DNA of 64,000 bases from Apostichopus japonicus (taxonomy: Eukaryota > Echinodermata > Holothuroidea > Aspidochirotida > Stichopodidae). Shown one piece after another: positions 58,986 through 64,000 of this stretch. Where the stretch lies: the NCBI RefSeq assembly GCF_037975245.1, contig NC_092576.1, forward strand, positions 22,941,611 to 23,005,610, written 5' to 3'. The first letter of the stretch is position 1; every line of letters starts with the position of its first letter. The translations under genes were made by a program, and so were the position numbers. The notes beneath the pieces were generated by a model, which ran no database searches, was not told the DNA's origin, and saw nothing but the letters and a program-made list of their open reading frames with translations.

Positions 58986-61900
58986 TGGGATCGAACCAAC
59001 CAACCACAGTTTGAAAAAAATGTACTTCCATGTCTGCTACCACGATGACTGATCAATCGTTTTTTCGAACTATCCGTGATAAGAGATACTAGCCCCTATT
59101 CTTTCATAAATAACAATAAGTCAATGCTCTACTGGGGTACACCTGAACACACGCGATGCCTTTGTACAGATTTTCCTATATTGTGCAAAATGGAGATTAT
59201 TTTAAAATACAGAATGGTAGAAAGACAGATTGTATTACATATCAACGCTGCTCTTTCCAATGAGTTTTTGAATCTCTCTGGGGCAGCTGGAAACTGTTTG
59301 CTGCTAAAATGTGAACAAAATGGAATTATACATTATTTACCGTTGTCGTGTATCTAACGTATGGCGTGGTTGTCGACCAAATATGTAACTATTGATGAGA
59401 CACCGAGATACAGCAGGGACCGTCATCTCCCCGAACCAAAGAACCGAAAGTATGTGTTTCTTTTAATCGTCATGGCGTGTTGAAAAGACTACGTTAACCT
59501 ACATGATAGACAGACAGACACACACACACATACAGATGTTAATTGTCCGACTGCAGCACTTCTGCATGTACGAATGTTTTCGTAAATATCTAATAGTATG
59601 ACTTACTAGCTATGTCCTATGGACAGCATAACATGCCTAAGCAGACAAGTATCACAACCGACTTTGCTGTTTCCACTAGCTTAATAGAAATGCTCTACAA
59701 CAATGTCACGGTGCCAATGCCCTAGGCTTACATGACAACTCCGTTATGCTAAAGAATTCATCGTAATGTTTACACTTGTGTTAAGTTGAAGATGTGAAGG
59801 TATTGATTGGTAAGTAATTAAGAGAGAGATAGAGTTTGAAGCTGATGTTGTTTTGCACTCTGTCAGATTGTTATAAAATAGATATCAATTTGCAACTGAT
59901 TTTCTCGTTGATTTGTTGAATGTTAGCATTAATCTTGCTCAATTTAGAAACAGTGTTCACGGTAAAATGACGTTTCCATAATGCACTCAACTATCGGAGT
60001 TGACTTTCAAAGTATTACACCTTAATAGTCCTTGCTATGCTATCGAAAAATATTTTGTTTGCGATAATTATCATATGCACGGTTTCTTAGATGCTTATTT
60101 CCCAAAATCATAACGTCAGATGAACCCATTATACACTAAATGAGCTCACGCGAAACACAGGTGATACTGATAGCCTAAAAGCGGACTAAATATTATGTTT
60201 GACAAGTTCCATTGTTTTGGAGATCGCTGACATCATTAAAGACGTCATGGTATAATCAAACCGGGTAAGTGATATCTGTCATTCTGTCACATGTCTGTTA
60301 CTTGATCAGTGAATGCCATAGAATGAGTTCTTGAACAGAAACCATTTCTTTAAGCCTCAGAGCATAATAAGTCAGGCATATCAAACGTTTTGTCACTTGA
60401 GTTTTTTCCTGAATAGTTGTTGCCTTTTACTTTATTTATTCGGTCATGATTCCCTCTCACCATTCATTCCACGGTAATTACACTTTCACTTTTATGGTAA
60501 ATCCACTGTAGTATTTAGAGAAACTAAAACTGACAAGTCTTATATTAAACTACTATATCGGTTTCTTTTCGGTAACCTGTGTAGAATAGAATTCATTATT
60601 CATTTTATGCGTCGAGAAATGTCACTCAAGACCAGGATTTTGATAAGGATGGGGTTAGCTTTGGTGTCGGGCCCATGTAGCGGACTCTTGGGGTTCTCCT
60701 AAGAAAAAAGAACGCTTAGTTATGCAATTTATAATATATTTATAAAATATGAATAAAGGTTATAAATAAATAAATATGTCTAAGCGCGCAGTGCTCCTAA
60801 TAAGTAATAGCAACTTTTCAATATGTGTAAATTTGAGACGGGATTGGAGTGTACTCATTCATCCCTCTCCCCCCTCCCTGACCCACGCCTGCCCCTCAAA
60901 CACCCTTTCAGAGAACAATCCACAACCAGGATTTGCCTCCATCAAACAGTAATCTGTATAATTTGCTAGTCATGTGGTGGTTTCTAGTTCAGATCAAATG
61001 ATGAAGAATAAAGTTCGCTCGGCCAAGGAAATAACTGCTGAATTGAACCCGTCTCATATTGTCAACACCATTGCTCGAGTGAAACGATCGGGTGTAACAT
61101 TGTAGAAATATTCTTCGTAGTGCTGATATACCTTATTATCAAAATGCTAGGACGTTATTTGCAAATGTAATTGAATACGTGCTGTATAAACTGTATGGAT
61201 ATATATTTAGCCTGTGTAATATCTGCCATTGCGACAATATTGTCACAGAGTCTATATTTACAGAAATTATAGTATCAAAAACAACTGGATTATTTCGAAC
61301 ATAGTCTAGTAGCAATAGTGACACTAACTCATTAAATAGTTTTAATTCATCATAGAAAAAGCATACAAACGAAAAATATCAAGTACACGATACAGTTCGA
61401 TTTGTTCAAATTATTTTAATGTATTTTAAAACAGACTGAGTTTTAATGCGCAAAAACATATAATACATAATTTGGAAATATTGACAACAGAAGTTAACCT
61501 GATTAAGTTACTAAGTATATTCTGGCAGGTAGCGAAGCGGGGGTACAGGAATGTACAACCCAGTTCTCTCCCCTCTGTTACCATCATGTGTACAACTACT
61601 TCACTAATTACAGAACATGAGTATTGTGCTCCTCCTTAAATGGTTTGGTGACACTCTAACTCAAAATGGTCTGAGTATACTACATTTTCATGAAAGGTGC
61701 ATTTTACGAAAGGTTTTAACTTTCTACCACTCTGTGCAGTTCGCCTTTAAATATTTATGAAATAATAATGGCTTCATGTTGCCTTGTATTGGCTTCATTG
61801 GCTTCATGAAAGATTATCATGTCCACTTACACAATCAAAATATTAACTACTTTGCTATGAGAAAACAATTTATTGAATACGTAGCTCTAGCGAGTATATT

Positions 61901-64000
61901 GAGTTCACTGCAACATTCGATACAATTAACTCATTGTAATAGTTATTAATGACTAACAACATATCACAACATTATTGAGATGCGCCAAATTAGGAAAATG
62001 TTTAAAAAAAAACAAAGCTTTATACAGCATCATGACTTCTTAAGCCATTGTTATGAATAATGAAATGCGTCATTATAAAAAATAACGTCAGCACTGATAT
62101 TTCCAAATATGTCATTCCTTTGAAAGGTCATCACTGCTGATGTGGAATTACAACATGTTCATATTACTAAAATTTTCACCTCTGACATTCGATATTATTC
62201 CCAAATATTAGTTTACACAATAAAATTGCCGATTGGAAAGCTATGTACAAAACACAATTTCTTTAGATCTTGATATCTTTCGTTAACATTTTCAAGTCAT
62301 CTGAACATTTAAAGATCATGAAATTTCTTTAAAGTTCTAAAGTTATTAAAGGTTCCAAAAGTAAGCGTACCTTTTTTCTAAATATCTCTCTCTGTAAGTT
62401 TCAAACCTATTCCAAAATATCGAGAAATGCCACGATAGATGACGAAATTACAATGTTAAAGGAGAGATGGTACGACATATTCTCCTTAAAGCTGTATAAA
62501 GAATGGCAATCATTTGACCTTCTACCATATTTAGGAAAGAGAGTAATTTAAACCTTACATTACGACTAATACTAAATTGCGAATAAGGCACCTGAATTGT
62601 CAAAAAATGAATAGTTTTATATAAATGCCTCTCCTAAAGGATGAATAAGTTGCAGTAAATTTTAATTTATTAACAGTTACCATAGAAACGTCTTATTTTG
62701 TAAGCAAAATCACAACCTGCTAATCTAATAATGTCCTATGCACCCACCATTGGCATGTAATTTATAATCACCATTTTTCTTTAGTTTTTTTTACATTTTT
62801 TAAAAATGTTTATTTGGGGTAAATGTGGTAACACTTTACTAGTAAAATAGTAACAAATAATCTTTTTCGACGAAAGAAATGCAGCAATATTTTAGTTTTC
62901 ATGCAGGTCGGAGCCTATTTATACTGTTACCTTTTTTATTCAATATACATACCGTTATTTACAACATTAAAATAGTATTCCTCTAATACAAATATGTTGA
63001 TTTCTGAGTCAAGTTGGCTCTTGACATTCATCTTTACATTCTACTGATACCTTTAAGATAGATAACAACTCACATTAACCGAAAGAATATGCATTTTGGG
63101 AAAATATGTAAACGAAGATGCTTTCAAAGTACTGATTACATTCACCACATGGCCAGACTCAAAGGAAAGATAACCCTCTGTGAGATTCATGTTGCCCAGG
63201 AGAAATTTGCGGTTTGTTTAACTCGACAATCAAGAACGACGTAGAAAATGCTGAGCAGAGACACTGTCGGCTTCATCGGCTTATGATCTTACGAGGCATT
63301 GTGTGTCAGTTGCCAGGCTTCCTCGCTGTTGATAAAATAAAGAGAGAGAGACGATACCAAATGTGTCAAATGATGACATCATTTTTAAAGCTGATCTGAG
63401 CGATTCATGTTGCTTATTATGACTATTCAATGCTGGCTGGTAGGGTTTCTATAACCTCGTATTTTAGAACATGAAATCAACATATATAATTTCTTAATAT
63501 TGATCTTTACTAATTGAAACTATGTTTTTCTTGCTCTCATCTTTTATGTTAATTGTTAAATTTATTTTGATAATTTTTATGCAGAAGGAGGAGGGGGGGG
63601 GGGGGCATTGATGATTGTCCAATTTACTTTGAAAGTTATTTCTGATTTTGATTTGATTTGATTTATTTCACACCAAACATACAAAATACAACAAAAATCA
63701 TATGATGTAGGAATAACACAGAAAGGTTTGTCCAGCAGACGTATTTCCACTGTGGTCCCTCAGTGTACATCTGACAACAATGATTCCTCAGAATGTTGTA
63801 TTTTTATATCCCCATGACTTTCTTGGTGATGTTCAATAGTAGGTGTTTAAATAATTTCAAGGTTGATGAATCCAAATTAGTGATTGGTGGAATAACAAAC
63901 GAGGATTCTCTGAAATTTACTTTTAATGATGAATTATATAAAACTTTATTTGATTACAATTTGAATCGCTTTCATCATTAAACATTGCAGTTCTCGGATT
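58986..64000. other. Gene-poor region to the right edge
   Basis: AT-rich. A 93-codon frame at 59076-59357 and a 62-codon frame at 63793-63981 have no recognised similarity. There is a G-run near 63591-63605 and a (gattt)n-like stretch at 63641-63665, which could be the tail of a degraded retroelement. Confidence 0.4.

Overview
The window is AT-rich metazoan nuclear DNA: small exons with GT-AG introns, many transposon remnants, (TA)n microsatellites and long homopolymeric G/C runs. The NLR gene type, the frequent 'taggcctat' oligomer and the transposon families point to a marine deuterostome. An echinoderm, perhaps a sea cucumber, is my best guess, but the species cannot be fixed from sequence alone.

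The main content is one NLR-type innate immune receptor gene on the minus strand. It runs from a start codon at 32682 to at least 2038 and continues past the left edge of the window. I assembled twelve coding exons with matching reading phases. The first exon encodes a short leader. The second is a death-effector-like (DED) adaptor domain (31278-31541). The third is a large NACHT ATPase exon (29191-30731). The remaining nine exons form a C-terminal region built from a repeating four-exon cassette: A 40 aa, B about 68-73 aa, C about 26 aa, D about 18-26 aa. The intron phases are the same in each cassette (0-0, 0-2, 2-1, 1-0). The first A unit is fused to the end of the NACHT exon, and the third cassette is cut by the window edge. 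A possible further upstream exon lies at 37172-37227. The only other host-like coding signal in this span is a pair of exon-like segments of an uncharacterised family (14110-14187 and 15142-15468), the second carrying a frameshift. They lie on the plus strand inside the largest intron.

The introns are full of mobile DNA. There are small hAT-like non-autonomous elements with 8-bp target duplications (3111-3479, 9952-10796 nested inside 9816-11153, 12566-12835), the 3' end of a Penelope-like element with its GIY-YIG endonuclease (27105-27535), and a decayed Ty1/copia-like element (34190-36520). There are also several tandem arrays, including a palindromic CACTTAAGTG array (12295-12522).

Right of the gene (37300-47690) is a tandem segmental duplication. 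One copy was split by a 4.5-kb DNA transposon (37427-41965). Its long terminal inverted repeats contain 300-bp subrepeats, and its interior holds a truncated FEN1/XPG-like gene. The second copy (45665-47685) preserves the unoccupied insertion site, which defines the transposon ends.

The right part (47.7-64 kb) is largely gene-poor. It has another hAT-like element with internal repeats (51661-52441), a LINE 3' fragment (58770-58985), a (TA)n tract and no convincing gene.
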